DNA of 64,000 nucleotides from contig QPMI01000256.1 in assembly GCA_004431415.1 (NCBI GenBank), positions 1 through 64,000 of the forward strand. Reading direction: 5' to 3'. The notes under the pieces are model-generated. The model made no database searches. It had not been told where the DNA came from and worked only from the letters and a program-made list of their open reading frames with translations. The DNA is from Cyanophora paradoxa (lineage: Eukaryota > Glaucocystophyceae > Cyanophorales > Cyanophoraceae). A program made the translations under genes and the position numbers. This document shows, one piece after another, positions 42,401-53,390 of this stretch; the first letter of the stretch is position 1; each line of letters begins with the position of its first letter.

Positions 42401-45400
42401 TGCGGAGGGGTGGAGGGCGGGCCAGTAGCCGAGGAGGGTGCGCTGGACGGGGGAGATGGCGAAGGGGCAGCGGAGGGAGGAGGAGAGGAGGACGTCCCAC
42501 GAGAGGTTCGAAAAGAGGACCCCCACGTCGTCCTGCCGCAGGCGTCACGTGCACCGCGGGCGGAACGGGCGGGGGGGCGGGCGGGCGGGGCGTCGGCGCG
42601 CGTTCATGACGAGGGAGACCGACTGGACGAAGAAGATCTGACGGGCGAGAGAGAGGTTGTGAGGGGAGGGGGGGGAGGGGAGGAAGGGCGGGGGGGAGGG
42701 GGGTGCGGGGTGGGCGGGCGGGGGCGGGAGGGCCGCACGGCGCTCTTGAGCTTGCCCGAGGAGGGAAGCCCCGCGGAGAGGAACCTGCGCCGGCAGCGAG
42801 GCGTGAGAGGTGGCGGCGGGGCGGGCGAGGCGGCGGGGCGGGCCAGCAGCCGACGACGAGGGCGACGGCGGCGAGGAGCGGGATGAGCAGCAGCGCGTAC
42901 TGCGGGTCCTCGCACCGCGCGCACCGCCCTGCCCAGTCGCCCCCGAACGCCACTCAGCACCCGAGACTCTCTGGGAGGGGCGGGGCGGTGGCGGGAGAGG
43001 GCACCGGCCCAGTCGCTGTACCCATCGACGCAGTCCCCGCAGAGGACGCCCGTCCGGTGCTCCGCGCTGCCGCCCCCGCGATCGGCGCCGGCGCGGGGTG
43101 CGCTCGAGTGCGCGGCGCATGTGCACCACGCGTTCTCGAGCTCGCACTTGCCCCCGGGGCAGCAAAAGCCGCTGGGGCAGCGGAAGACCTGGCGGGCGGG
43201 GGCCGTTGAGGGGCGGCGGGGCTTCAGCCCACGGGGGCCCGGGGCGCGCGCCTCGGGCCGGGCCGCTGTGAGAGAGGCTGGATCGACCCAGAAGCCCCTC
43301 TCAGGCAAAATGAGCGTCTTCCCGGGGCACTGCAGGAGAGTTCGGTCTGGCGGAGCGCAGCTGCCGGGGGCGGGAAGCCGGGGGGCGGACGGTGGCGCCG
43401 GAGGGGCAGGCCTGGCACACGCCGTCGCCCCTGAGGTTGTAGGTGCCCGCAGCGCTGCCGGCCGCGGCGTTTGAAGAGGCGCGGGAGGGCGGGGGGCGTC
43501 GGGTGGCGGACCAGGGGACGCAGCGGAAGGAGGTGGGCGACTCGACAGCCGCGTAGCCCGGGGCGCAGGGGAGCACCGAAAGGCGCACCTCCGCCCGCCC
43601 CGCCTCTGCGCCCCGCCCCCGCAGCAGTGAGCGAGGGCGGGGCGGGGGCAAGGGCGGGGTGCGGGGGCCGGGGCCGCGCCGGAGTCGAAGGCGACGGTGA
43701 AGTTGCGGGCGGCGGAGCCGTCGACGTAGTACGTCGCCTCGAACTCCACCACGCCCCGCTTGAAGACCTGCCCGGGGGGGAGGGGGGAGGCGGAAGCTTA
43801 GCGAGGGCCCACGCGCGCGGCGGGGCCGGGGCGGGGCGGGGCGCGCCTGGATGGACGTGAGGGTGCTGAGGACGAGGCCCTCCGAGGGCCGCAGCTCCGC
43901 CAGCAGCGGCCTGCGCCGCCAGCCGCTCGGGTCGGGCGCGGGGAAGGGCGGCGGGCGGGCTCCGGACGGACGGGTAGGTGGAGGTGACGAGCTGCCCGAG
44001 GGCGTCGATGAGGTGCGCGGAGAGCACGAAGTCCTCTCCTGCCGCCGCCCGCCCTCAGCAGCGCGCGAGGAGAAGACGGGGGGTGGCGGGCGCACCGGGG
44101 GCCTTGGCGATGGCTGCCGAGCCGTTCACAACGATGCGCTGCGGCCGCGTCGCCCGCACGGGGCCCCAGTCCGCCCCGTTCTCCCGCATCTGGCCCCGAG
44201 CGCCGCCTCGCCTCGGCGCCGAGGGGCCGGGGGGCCCGCGAGGGCGCCCCGGGCACGCACCACGACCCCGCTGTCATCCCCCAGGATCGGCTTGAAGCTG
44301 CAGGGGAGGGGCGGAGGGCGTGCGTCACGCGCCGGGACAAGGTCGCGGGCGGGGGCCGATGCGGGGCGGGGGTGCGGGGCGGGGGCGCACTTGTCGAAGT
44401 AGAGGACGCCGCCGGCGATGCTCGCCGCGTTCTCCGCGAAGGTCGTCCCGTTGAACTGCGCCGGCGCCCCTCAGGAGGCGCGGCGGGGACCAAGAGGCGG
44501 GGCGGGGGGACCTGGAGGGTGCTCGCGTCCCCCTCGAAGTCGGGCCCCACCGCCGCCGCCGCCCCGTACCTGCCCCCGGCGGGGCCCCGCTCAAGGGCGG
44601 CCGCTGAGGAGAGGGGGCGGGCGGGGGGCCCCTAAGGCACCGGGCGCGGTTGCGGAGGACTTGCGAGTCGACGAGATGCGTCACGGCCGCCTTCTTCACG
44701 TACACGCCCCCGCTGCACCCGCCCCTCAGCGCCCGCCAAGGCGCCGCGCGGCGCCCCGGCCCGCACCCCATGGCGGCCTCGTTCTCCGCGATCGTCGCGC
44801 CCCGCACGGTCACCTGCCGGCCGCCGGGAGGCGGGTCACGCCTGCAGGGGCCCCAGCGGGGTGGCTGCGGGGCCGGCGGGCTGGGGCGGGGCGGGGAGGG
44901 CGGGGGGGCGCCTTGGCCTGGTTGTCGAGGAAGAGGGCGCCGCCGCGCTCGCGGGCCGCGTTGCGCAGGAAGCCGCCGCCCTCGATCGAGACCGCCGCGA
45001 AGTCGTACACCGCCAGCGCCCCGCCCTCCACCGCCGCGTTGTCTGAGCGCCGATAGCACGCTTCAGGGCCGCAGAGGGGGAGGAGGAGGCGCGGCGCGGG
45101 TCGGCGCGCCGCTGACGACCGTGTCGCGCAGCGTCACCACGCTGTGGTCCGAGACCTGTGCCGGCGCCGCCCGATTACGAGAGCGGCGGGGGAGGCTGCG
45201 CGGGGGCGGGAGGACGGAGGGGGCGGGCCTGGAGGGTGCCCTGCGCGGAGGAGCAGTTGGCGATGCGGGAGCCCTCGATGAGCACCGAGATGTCTCCCTG
45301 CATGCGCTGCGAGGGCGCCTCGGGCCGGCGCGGGGCGCTGCGCGGTGCGGGGGCGGGGCGCACGAGGAAGCCGCCGGGGGCGGCCTTGGAGGAGAAGCCC

Positions 45401-46031
45401 GAGAAGCTCGAGTTGCGGATCGTCACCGAGTTGCCGTCCCCCTGCGCTCCTGTCAGGGGCAGCGCGCGCGGGGCGGGGCGGGGCGGGGCGGGCCCAGAGG
45501 CCGATGAAGCCGCCGCCCCAGTCCGAGGCGACGCCCTCCGCCGCCTCGATCTCCTCCAGCACCGCCGTCGTCTCCCCCCGGTCTGCCCGGGCCCCCCGCC
45601 CCCTCGCCCCGGCGCGCGGCGCGGCGGCGGGGCCGGCGGGGCGCACTGTAGAAGGCGCCCCCCTGCGTGGAGGTCGAGCGGCGGAAGGAGGAGCGCCGCA
45701 CGGTGATCTTCGACGCCCCCGACATCGTCACGTGGCCCCCGCCGCCTGGCCCCGCCTTTTAAGCCCCGCCCCCGCCCCGCCCGCCCCCGGCACGAGCGCA
45801 CTCTCGCTCGTGTTCTCCTCGAAGGTGCTGCGGGCGGGGCAGGGCGGCGGAATTCGGCGGGGGGCGCGCGGAGGGGCGCGCGGGGCGGACCAGTCCTCGT
45901 AGACGGGGGCGCAGGTGGTGGAGACGGCGACGGCCCCGCCCCCGCCCCCGCCCGAGCGGTTCCGCCGGAATACGCTCCGCGCCACCGTCCACCGGTCGTC
46001 ACCGTAGTGGTATCTGCCGCCGGCCCCTCGG

Positions 46032-46066
<35 letters not shown>

Positions 46067-46808
46067 CGGGGCCCGCACATGGCTCCCCCGCTCCACGTGC
46101 CGGCGTTCCGCTCGAAGAGGCACTCCTCGAAGCGCGCCGTCGACTGCGCAGCGGGGCGAGGCGGCTGAGCCGGGAGCTGGGCGGGCGGGTGCGCTGGAGG
46201 CGGGCTACCGTGAGGCCCGAGTCGGCGGCGCCGCCGTACGGCGACTCGTTCTCGATGAACCTGGGCTACGAGTTTGCCGGGGGCGCGCGAGGGCACTCCC
46301 CTCTGGGCGCACTTGGAGCGTCGGATGAGGGGCCGGCTGCGGCCCTCGCCGACGAACGCTGCGGGGTGCGCGTCAGCGCGAGGCCTCGACGCGGCCGCCG
46401 GGGGCACGGCGCCGGCACCCCCGCCGAAGTTGTCCGCCTGAGGCGACGGGCGCGGGGTGTGAGATCACGTCAGAGAGTGCGGGGCCGGGGGCGGAGAGGG
46501 GAGGCGCACGAAGTTCTTCTCGAAGAGGCAGTCCTCGAAGACGGCCGCTGGGCCCCGCGTCGGCCTCGGCGCCCGAGGGAGCGGGGCGGGGGCGGGGCGG
46601 GCGGGGGGCACCGGAGTCGTCGTGCACCCAGACGGCGCCGCCGCCGAGCCAGGCGCGGCACTCGCGGAAGGTGACGCGGCGGAAGGTCGGGCTCGCCCCC
46701 TTGGCCGCGTACACCCCGCCCCCGGAGCGGCTCACGTAGGGCAGCGGGCCCCCCGAGCTCGCCGGCGCCAGCCTGCCGCGCCGCGCCGCGCCGCGCCGGT
46801 TGGGCGAG

Positions 46809-46850
<42 letters not shown>

Positions 46851-47541
46851 CGGAGAAGGGGAGGGGAAGCGGGGGGCGGACCCGTCGGCGTGGCACTTCT
46901 CAAAGACGACGTCCTCGAGGAGGAGGCCGGCCGACGTGTTCTGCAGCATGTCCACCAGCACGCACCCGCCCTGCCGCGGCTCGCCGGGGGGCGCGGAGGG
47001 CGGCGGGGCGGGGCCGGGGGCGCACGACCCAGCTCCTGCCGCCGCGGAAGGTGAGGCCCCGGATGCGCATGTTCGCCGCCGCGTCGTAGAGGGCCATCAC
47101 CTGCGCCCCGCCCCTCGCTCCCTTCCGCGCAGGCGCCCGCCCGCGGGAGCCCGCACCCGCCCTCCGCCCCCGCGTCCAGCACCACGTCTGCGGGGCCGGC
47201 GCCGGCCCCACCACGGCCAGGTTCGCCTTCTCCGGCTGCGCGCGCCGTCGGCCAGCGGCCGGCGGCGGGGCGGGCGGGGACGGCGGGCCTTCAGGTCCGT
47301 CTCCGCGTACACGCCCGGCGCCAGGCGGATCTCGTCCCCTGCCGAGGCTTCCGCGAACGCTGCCGGGGCGCTCGGGCGCTGGCGACAACAGGCCGCGCAG
47401 CGAGGGTGCACCGCGAGCGAGTGTCTTGCAGGGCGCGGAGCGGCCGCAGCCGGCAGCGTCCGAGCCGGCCTTGGCGTCCACCTGTAGCGTCGCGCCCGCC
47501 GCCGATCCCAGCACGCAGGCGAGCAGCAGGACGCCGGCCAT
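39474..47541 (-). CDS. Giant Pmp-like beta-helix surface protein with Cys-rich modules and a multi-pass membrane domain
   Basis: A predicted secreted/membrane protein. Signal peptide MAGVLLLACVLGSAAGA is followed by a right-handed beta-helix region with polymorphic-membrane-protein style repeats (GSDAAGCGRSAPCKT, GGALAVYDF, GFLRNAARERGGALFL, GGVYVKKAAVTHLV). Next come Cys-rich ephrin-receptor/GCC2-like modules (GTYNLRGDGVCQACPSG, CPSGFCCPGGKCELENAWC, GVLCGDCVDGYSDW). The C-terminal part has about ten hydrophobic segments, for example YALLLIPLLAAVALVVGC, RIPAFAFAVLCAFVALLLL, WIMMVGYVFALPVALSVVV and SRSLALFLAAVLCAP, then a charged Arg/Ser-rich tail. Proteins of this plan occur in many algae; their role (adhesion, sensing) is not established. 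Many short introns; two contain poly(C) of 41 and 44 nt. As given, one exon near 47200 loses frame by one base relative to the duplicate at 30.4 kb. The 3' end at 39474 is a best estimate. Confidence 0.72.
46033..46076 (-). repeat. Poly(G)44 on the top strand (poly(C) in the Pmp-like transcript)
   Basis: A 44-nt uninterrupted G run inside an intron of a minus-strand gene, so C-rich in the pre-mRNA. The reported length may be inexact. Confidence 0.9.
46810..46850 (-). repeat. Poly(G)41 on the top strand at the duplication breakpoint
   Basis: A 41-nt G run in an intron of the Pmp-like gene. Homology to the truncated copy at 30.0 kb starts at its right edge, where the other copy has only four G. 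Confidence 0.9.
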
Positions 47542-47849
47542 CCTCAAAGAGGTCCGCCCGCTGCCGCCATCTTGAGCGTTGCGCCGCTCCCTCTCCTGAG
47601 AGCGTGATACAGATATAGCACAGGAGTCGAAGATGACCGCTAGTGCGAGGCGGCGATGCCGGCTGCTGGCCAGCAGCGGGTGCGCAACACGGGGGACCAA
47701 GTTCTTAGGTGGTCGGTATTGCTGATGCGTGGATAGGCCCTTTAAGGTTCGATCTCCGACGCTCCGGGAGGCGTGTGCAAGTGAGCTCGAGCCGCCGGCT
47801 GGAATGGACGTACTCCGCCGAGTCCGGTCTGATCTCCGACTCGTCCAGC
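46847..47849. repeat. Segmental duplication, copy B (partner 30015-31024)
   Basis: Contains the first exons of the intact Pmp-like gene and its proximal upstream region. It differs from copy A only by seven one-base shortenings in G or C runs. One falls in a coding exon (GTGGTGGGGCCGG here versus GTGGTGGGGGCCGG in sense orientation) and shifts frame; another, at about 47555, turns the upstream Met at 47570 from in-frame to an eight-codon upstream ORF. Confidence 0.9.
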
Positions 47850-48189
47850 TCGAGCGAGGTCGACGTCTCTGCTGGTGCAGGCTGTCTCTAGCTTCAAGGC
47901 CTAGGCTTGCGCACACACGCGCAGCACTCCGGCTAGCTGCACCGCCGCGGCGCCCGGTCGACGTCCGCGCGGCTATACAGCTCCGATCTTGGCGACGTCC
48001 CTGCTTGTACCCCGCACGAGTTTAAAAAACTCAAAGCCGATTGAAATTGCCTTGAGCGAAGAATCATTGAAGAAAAACCGCAGAGCCTCTACTGGCCCTC
48101 TAGGGAGGCTGCTGCGGAGGCAGAGCTTTCTGAACACGGACGGGGGACCGTCGCGCCGACCGCTGCGGAGCCTGCGGACTCAGTGGGAG
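47542..48189. promoter_or_regulatory. 5' flank of the Pmp-like gene, shared with repeat copies A and C
   Basis: Upstream region of the Pmp-like gene, read right to left. It carries a TGATACAGATATAGCACAGG segment and a block ending GGAATGGACGTACTCCGCCG that recur at 30.8, 33.8 and 34.1-34.4 kb. Because the repeats begin next to the start codon, they are best read as copies of this promoter region; a transposon inserted upstream is the alternative. Confidence 0.5.
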
Positions 48190-48659
48190 GCAAGGCTCTC
48201 CGCACAAATGTTGAAAGAACGTCTCTCAGAACTCAGTTTCATTTTCTTATTTGTGCATTGGAAAAAGACGAAGGCGGCGCGTACGCCAACCCTCTCTAAC
48301 ATAAATTGTGGTGTTGAGACACCCGATTGGATGCTCAAGTGGCTTCCACCCGTGGAGTGCAGCGGGCTTCCACCACCGGCTCGCGTCTTCGTGATCACGC
48401 GACGACCCCACCCAGGTAAGTATGATTTGCTCCACCGTCCCAACCGGGTCTATCGAACGCGGGGGGCGCGATCGCGAGCCCCGAGGTGGGACCCCGCCCC
48501 CGCCGGCCGGCCGCCGCGCACCGGCCCCGGCCGCGGGGCGCGGGCGGCGATCGCACGCCCGCCGCCTCACATCGAGTGCCCGCGCGCCGCGCGCCGCGCC
48601 GGCGCCCGCCGCAGCCGGCCTGGCAAGTCATGCGGCCGCCCGCCCCCTTGACGTCCTAC
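48190..48659 (+). repeat. Duplicated exon-like segment, copy B' (partner 35112-35580)
   Basis: Near-identical to 35112-35580. The plus-strand frame here has a Met at 48208 (MLKERLSELSF) and reads through to RRPHPG before GTAAGTATG at 48416. It diverges from the Pmp-like gene's promoter side, so it could be the first exon of a divergent transcript. No downstream exon is recognised, and the next gene is on the other strand. Confidence 0.7.
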
Positions 48660-48929
48660 GTGCCTTGACGGCCGCGGGCATACGAGCCTGCGAGCTACGT
48701 ATACCCTGCTGGTCCTCAGGCCTTGCAATTGCATGCCACCTGGCGCATATGCATGCCACCCGCTGATCATCGGATCCGGATCTGCAGACCTAGCCTAGCG
48801 ATCTCAAACTCCGTCCGAATCGCCCGGCGCTCATGATTAGACTCTCTGAGAGGCACGGTCCGGGGCTTTGATATCACAATATCGATTTTGGTCAAATCGG
48901 AGAGAGCTATAGCTTGGTAGGGAGGCGCG

Positions 48930-51900
48930 CTACCGGCGCTTCTTGAGCTCGCGGCCCTTCGAGCTTGCATGGCCGGCCTCCGCCTCGGGCGCCGGGGCGC
49001 CGGCCAGCTGCACGCCCTCCGGCGCCTCCATGCCCCCGACGACCTGCGGGGCCGCCGTTGGCCGTCGAGCGTGGCGCCGGGGCGGCGGGCGGGGCGGGGC
49101 GGGAGGGGCACGATGAGGATGGAAACGAAGGCGGGGATGTAGGGGACGCAGTAGAGGCGGGCGAAGCAGTGCGAGAGCGCGAAGACGGAGAAGGCCCGCG
49201 TCTGCAGCGCCCGCAGCGCCCCCTCGCCGAACGCCGCCAGCCGCGGCCGCCCCGGGCCCCCGCCCGAGGCGAGGCTGCAGGCGTGGAGGGCGCAGACGGC
49301 GGCCGCCATGGAGGTCGGGTCGGCCTGGAAGATCCAGTGGCCGTGGGCGAGGCGGAGGGTCCAGGCGGCCCCCGCGGGGGCGACGGCGGCGAGCGCGAGC
49401 AGCTGCAGCAGCAGCAGCGCGGAGAGGGCGCCGTAGCCGGCCTCCCGGTCCCGCTCCTCCTGCGAGCCCGGCGGGCAGCGGCGGGCGGCGAGGCGGGCGA
49501 GGGTGGGGAGGAGGCAGAGGAGGGCCGAGGCGGCGAGGGCGTAGGCGGGGTGAGCCGCGCACGCCAGCGCCACGAAGAACGCGTACGACGCCCGCCGCAC
49601 CAGCGACGGCCCCGCCTCCCCGGCGGCGCCCGGCGGGGAGGGCGGCGGGGGCGGGGCGGAGGGGAGGAGGAGGGCGGAGAGGGCGAGGGGGGCGGCGATG
49701 AGGCGGCGGAGGAGGAGGGCGAGGCCGAGGGCGAGGAGGTGGAGGGCCGGCAGCAGCAGCCGCACGTGCGGGAAGGGCGCCCCCTGCGGCGCAGTGAGAG
49801 GCGGGAGGGCAGGGGAGGGCGGGGCGGGTGGCGGACGGCGCGGGCGGCGTCGTCCTCGAACCAGCCGGGGAGGAGGGTGCCGAGGAGGAAGAGGGCGGCG
49901 CACTGCAGCGGCGCGTCCTCCAGCATCGCCGCCTCCAGGTGCGGCGCCTCCCCTGCCCCGCCCCGCCCCGCCCCACCCCCGTCACCCCACGCCCCGCCAC
50001 CGCAGGCGCGCGGGGGCCGGGGGGCACCCTTCGTGCGCCACGCGTTGAGGAGGCGGACGAGCGCCATGGCGACGGCGGCGGCGGCGGTGGGGAGGAGGGC
50101 GGGGCCGAACCAGCGGAGGAGCTGGGCGGCGGCGCCGGGGAGGTGGAGGGAGAGGGTGACCTCGTAGGGGTGGAGGGGGTCGGAAAGGATGAAGAGGGGC
50201 ACGTCGGCGCGGGGCGGCTCGCCGGCCGGCGGCGCCTCGTGCAGCCGCATCTCGAACGACGTCGCGTTAGCCACGAACACCTGCCCGCCCCCGCCTCGGG
50301 CCCCGACCAAGCGCCGCCCCCCGCGCCCCGCCCCCCGCGCCGCCGCACCTCCTCAGCGATGCCCGCGGGGGGGTACGCGTAGTACGCGAGGGGGTGGAAG
50401 AGGGGCTCGCCCTCGCCTGCGGGGCGCGTGAGCAGAAGCGGGGCGCGCCAATGCGAGCCTCCGGGCACGGGCCTTTGGGGGTGAGCCAGACGCTCGGGGG
50501 GAAGTGGACCGAGCCGCCGCCGAGGACGGTGATGTTCATGAGCGCCGGCCGGCCTGCGCCGGGAGCCGCGCTCCGAGGCTCGGCCCCGGCGCGCCGCGCA
50601 GGCAGGGCGAGGCGGGGAGGGACACACGGGGCGGGAGGGCGGCGCGGTGCGGGGGCAGCGCGGCGGGGGCCTCCGCGCGGGAGTCGAGGGCGCGGAAGAA
50701 CTGCGCCACGAGGAGCGTGCGGGCGCCCCGGGGCCGGCGAGCGCCGCCGGCAGCGACACGAGCAGCCGGTCGTGCCCTGCGCGCTGCTCGCCGGGGTGCG
50801 GGGCGGGGACGCGGGGGCGGGGCGGGCACGGTGCCAGAGGGAAGCGGGGAGGAGGAGGACGCTGGTGGGGAAGGGCGGTACGGAGGCGGCGTCGGGCGCT
50901 TCGGGCCCCTGGAAGGCCGGGCGCAGGCCCGGCGCCCCGAAGGCCAGCGGCGAGACGTCCACGGGGCCGGCCTGGGGGAGCCGCGGAGAGCCCCTCAGTG
51001 GCAGCGCGGCGTGCAGAGAGCCGGGGCGTGGCGCACGGGGCCGCGCGGCGCGCCCTTCTTCTTCGCCTTGGGGGCGCTGCGGGGGGCCTCGGGCCCCTCG
51101 GGCGAGCCGCCCTCGAACTCCTCCTCGTCGGCGCGCCGCCGCGCCGCCTCCGCAGCGTCGACCTCCTCCCCGCCGGCGCCCCGCTCCCGGCCCTCCTTGC
51201 CCGACCCGCCGCAGAGGAAGACGGAGGGGCCCTCGCCATCCCCGAGCGGCCGGTCCGAGATCAGCACGAACGTGTCCGCCGAGCGCCGCCTGCACCGCCC
51301 CCGTCCCCGCCCAATCGACCGGCGGCACAGCCGCAAAGCGTGCGGGCGCGGGGCGCGGGGCGCACAGCCTGTCGGTGATGGTCCAGGCGTAGGCGGCGCG
51401 GCCCGGCTGCACGGTCCGCAGCATCGGCTCGCTCTGCTCCGCCGCGCCCGCCCTCCCGCACTCCGCCTCCGCCTGTTCAACAGGAGAACGGGCCCGGGAT
51501 CAGGGGGGAAGGGTGGGGGGAGGGGGACGCACGGCGGCAGAGCGGCGGGCGCGGGCGGTGGGCGGCTCGCGGCGGGCGGAGGAGAGCTCGTCGGCGTCCT
51601 GCGCGCCCCGCAGCCCGAGCAGCGCCGCCGTGCGCCTGCGTGGAGCCTCAGCGCCGCGCCGTGCGGCAGGAAAGGGCAGGGGCGCGGGTGGCGGGCCCCG
51701 TGAGGCGCTCGCGGAAGGCGCGGAGGCGGTCGGCGGGGCCGGCGTCGGGGCGGGCCGCCAGCGCGTGCAGCACCTCGTCCAGCGCCCGCACCACCTGCCC
51801 TGCCTGAGCCGGCCGCCCGGCACCCGGGGCGGGGGCGGGGGCCGGGCCGGGTGGAGCACCTGCTCGCACCAGACGATGGCGAGGTGGTCGGGGGAGGCCC

Positions 51901-53234
51901 AGGCCCCCTCGAGGGCCGTGGTGGAGAGCGCGAGGGAGCGCGACGGGTGCACCAGGCCGGCGACGCCGCACAGGTCGCTCCGCACGAGCGCGTCCCGCTG
52001 GCCCCCCGCGATCGACACCAGCACCAGCTCCGCCAGGTCTGCGCCCCGTCGCCCGCCCCGCTCGGCGCGGCGCGGCGCGGCGGGCCGAGGCGGGAGGCAG
52101 AGAAGGAGCTCACGGGGCTCGCGAGCGGGCGCGAGGGGGGCCTCGGGGCCCGCCTCCGGGTCCGGCTCGGCGGGAGCGGGGGCCGGGGCGACGCGCTTGC
52201 GCCAGAAGCCGTTGACGGCCTCGTAGAAGCGCGCGACCGACATGTCCGACGCCAGCGGCGCCGCCCTGCCCGGCGCCGCCGCGTCGGCCCCGGCGCCAGG
52301 GGGGCGAGCGGCAGGGCTTTGCCCGGGGGTACCGGTGCGGCGTGGCGAGGGTGACAATGGTGCGAATGGAGCCCGGGGCGTGGTTCGGGAGCGTCACGGC
52401 GGCCCGCGCCGCCATGCCGCCCATAGAGTGGCCCACCACCACCACCGACTCCGGGGCCGTCTCCGGCTGCGCGGGGGGACGGCAGGCGCACGCGCGCGTG
52501 TTCGGCGCTGTCCGCTGCCGCGGGGCGCGCGGGGGCATACGTTGCGCGCCCTGTAGAGGGCGAGAATCGTGTGGATGCAGTCGTTGACGAAGTAGGACTG
52601 TCGGGGAGGTCAGCGGCGGCGCTGGGGCGAGGCGGGGAGAAGGCGGGGTGCGGGGGTTAAGCGCCTGGTCCCAGAGGACCTCGCCGTGGAAGGCGGAGAG
52701 CTCCTCGCCGAAGTCGATCGAGAAGTAGTCGAAGGCCGGCGCGCCCCGCCCGTCCGCCCCCTCCCCCCGCGACACCGCGTGTTCCCGCGACGCCAGGCTC
52801 CGCACCTGCCGCCCCCCGCCCGATCGCCCGTGCAATAGAGGAGCGCGAGGGCCTTCCACCTGTCGGTAGCTGCCGGCGTTGCCGGGGACGAAGAGGACGG
52901 GTGCGCCGGAGACGTCGGTCACGTCCACGGTCTGCGGGCTCGAGCTCGGCCGACGCGCGGGGAGGGGGACGCGCGCTGGAGCGTGTCGACGCACGTTCGC
53001 GTCCATTGTGGAGCCGTCGCGGTAGAGGTACAGCCCGTATCCAGCCGTCGCGCGGCGCTTTGCGCCCTCCGGAAGCGGCGCGGGCTCCACAGGCACCGGG
53101 AAGTAACCCGGCCACATGTACGACATGCCGCAGTAGTTGTGACCCGTCGCGACATGCGCCTGATACACCGCGAAGCCGACGCAGGCGGCGGCCGTGAGCC
53201 CGAGCATCACCGCCAGCGCCGCCCGCAGCGCCAT
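48930..53234 (-). CDS. PGAP1: GPI inositol-deacylase (PGAP1/Bst1 family)
   Basis: An ER membrane lipase that removes the acyl chain from GPI inositol so that GPI-anchored proteins can leave the ER. Start MALRAALAVML at 53234 opens with a signal-anchor helix, then NYCGMSYMWPGYFPV, YGLYLYRDGS, PVLFVPGNAGSYRQ, FDYFSIDFGEELSAFHGE, YFVNDCIHTILALY and the catalytic VVVGHSMGGMAARAAVTL with its nucleophile Ser, then VTLATPH. Further on are LVSIAGGQRDALVRSDL and LSTTALEGAWASPDHLAIVWCEQVL, both classic family blocks. A lumenal region (MNITVLGGGSVHFPP, FHPLAYYAYPPAG) leads to a C-terminal multi-helix membrane part (HVRLLLPALHLLALGLALLL, SALLLLQLLALAAVAPAG). The protein ends in SSKGRELKKRR, a dibasic KxKxx-like ER-retention tail (KKRR). 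Head-to-head with SSNA1 across 156 bp. Confidence 0.93.
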
Positions 53235-53390
53235 CGCGAACCCTCGTCCGCTGGAAGTGCTAGCGCACAGATATATGGCGGAGTCGGCGTTTACCTCGGT
53301 GAAGTCGGCGGGTTCAAGTCGGCTTGAAGTCGCTCGCTCGGGGGTACAGAAGCGTTGAGCAAAGCCAATTCCGCCGCAGGCCCTCCAACG
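53235..53390. promoter_or_regulatory. Bidirectional promoter between PGAP1 and SSNA1
   Basis: 156 bp between divergent ATGs. It holds three close copies of an AAGTCG word (in GTGAAGTCGGCGGG, TTCAAGTCGGC and TTGAAGTCGCT, about 53300-53332) and an AGATATATGG stretch. The repeats may be a shared activator site; that is inference. Confidence 0.5.

Noticed and set aside
46810-46850. Assembly gap filler in place of real sequence
   Set aside because: Other shorter C or G tracts of graded length (11-44 nt) occur at equivalent intron positions, so a true homopolymer is more likely, although the exact length is doubtful.
48190-48659. Retrotransposon fragment
   Set aside because: No reverse transcriptase, integrase, LTR or poly(A) is visible; it remains an unexplained duplicated segment.
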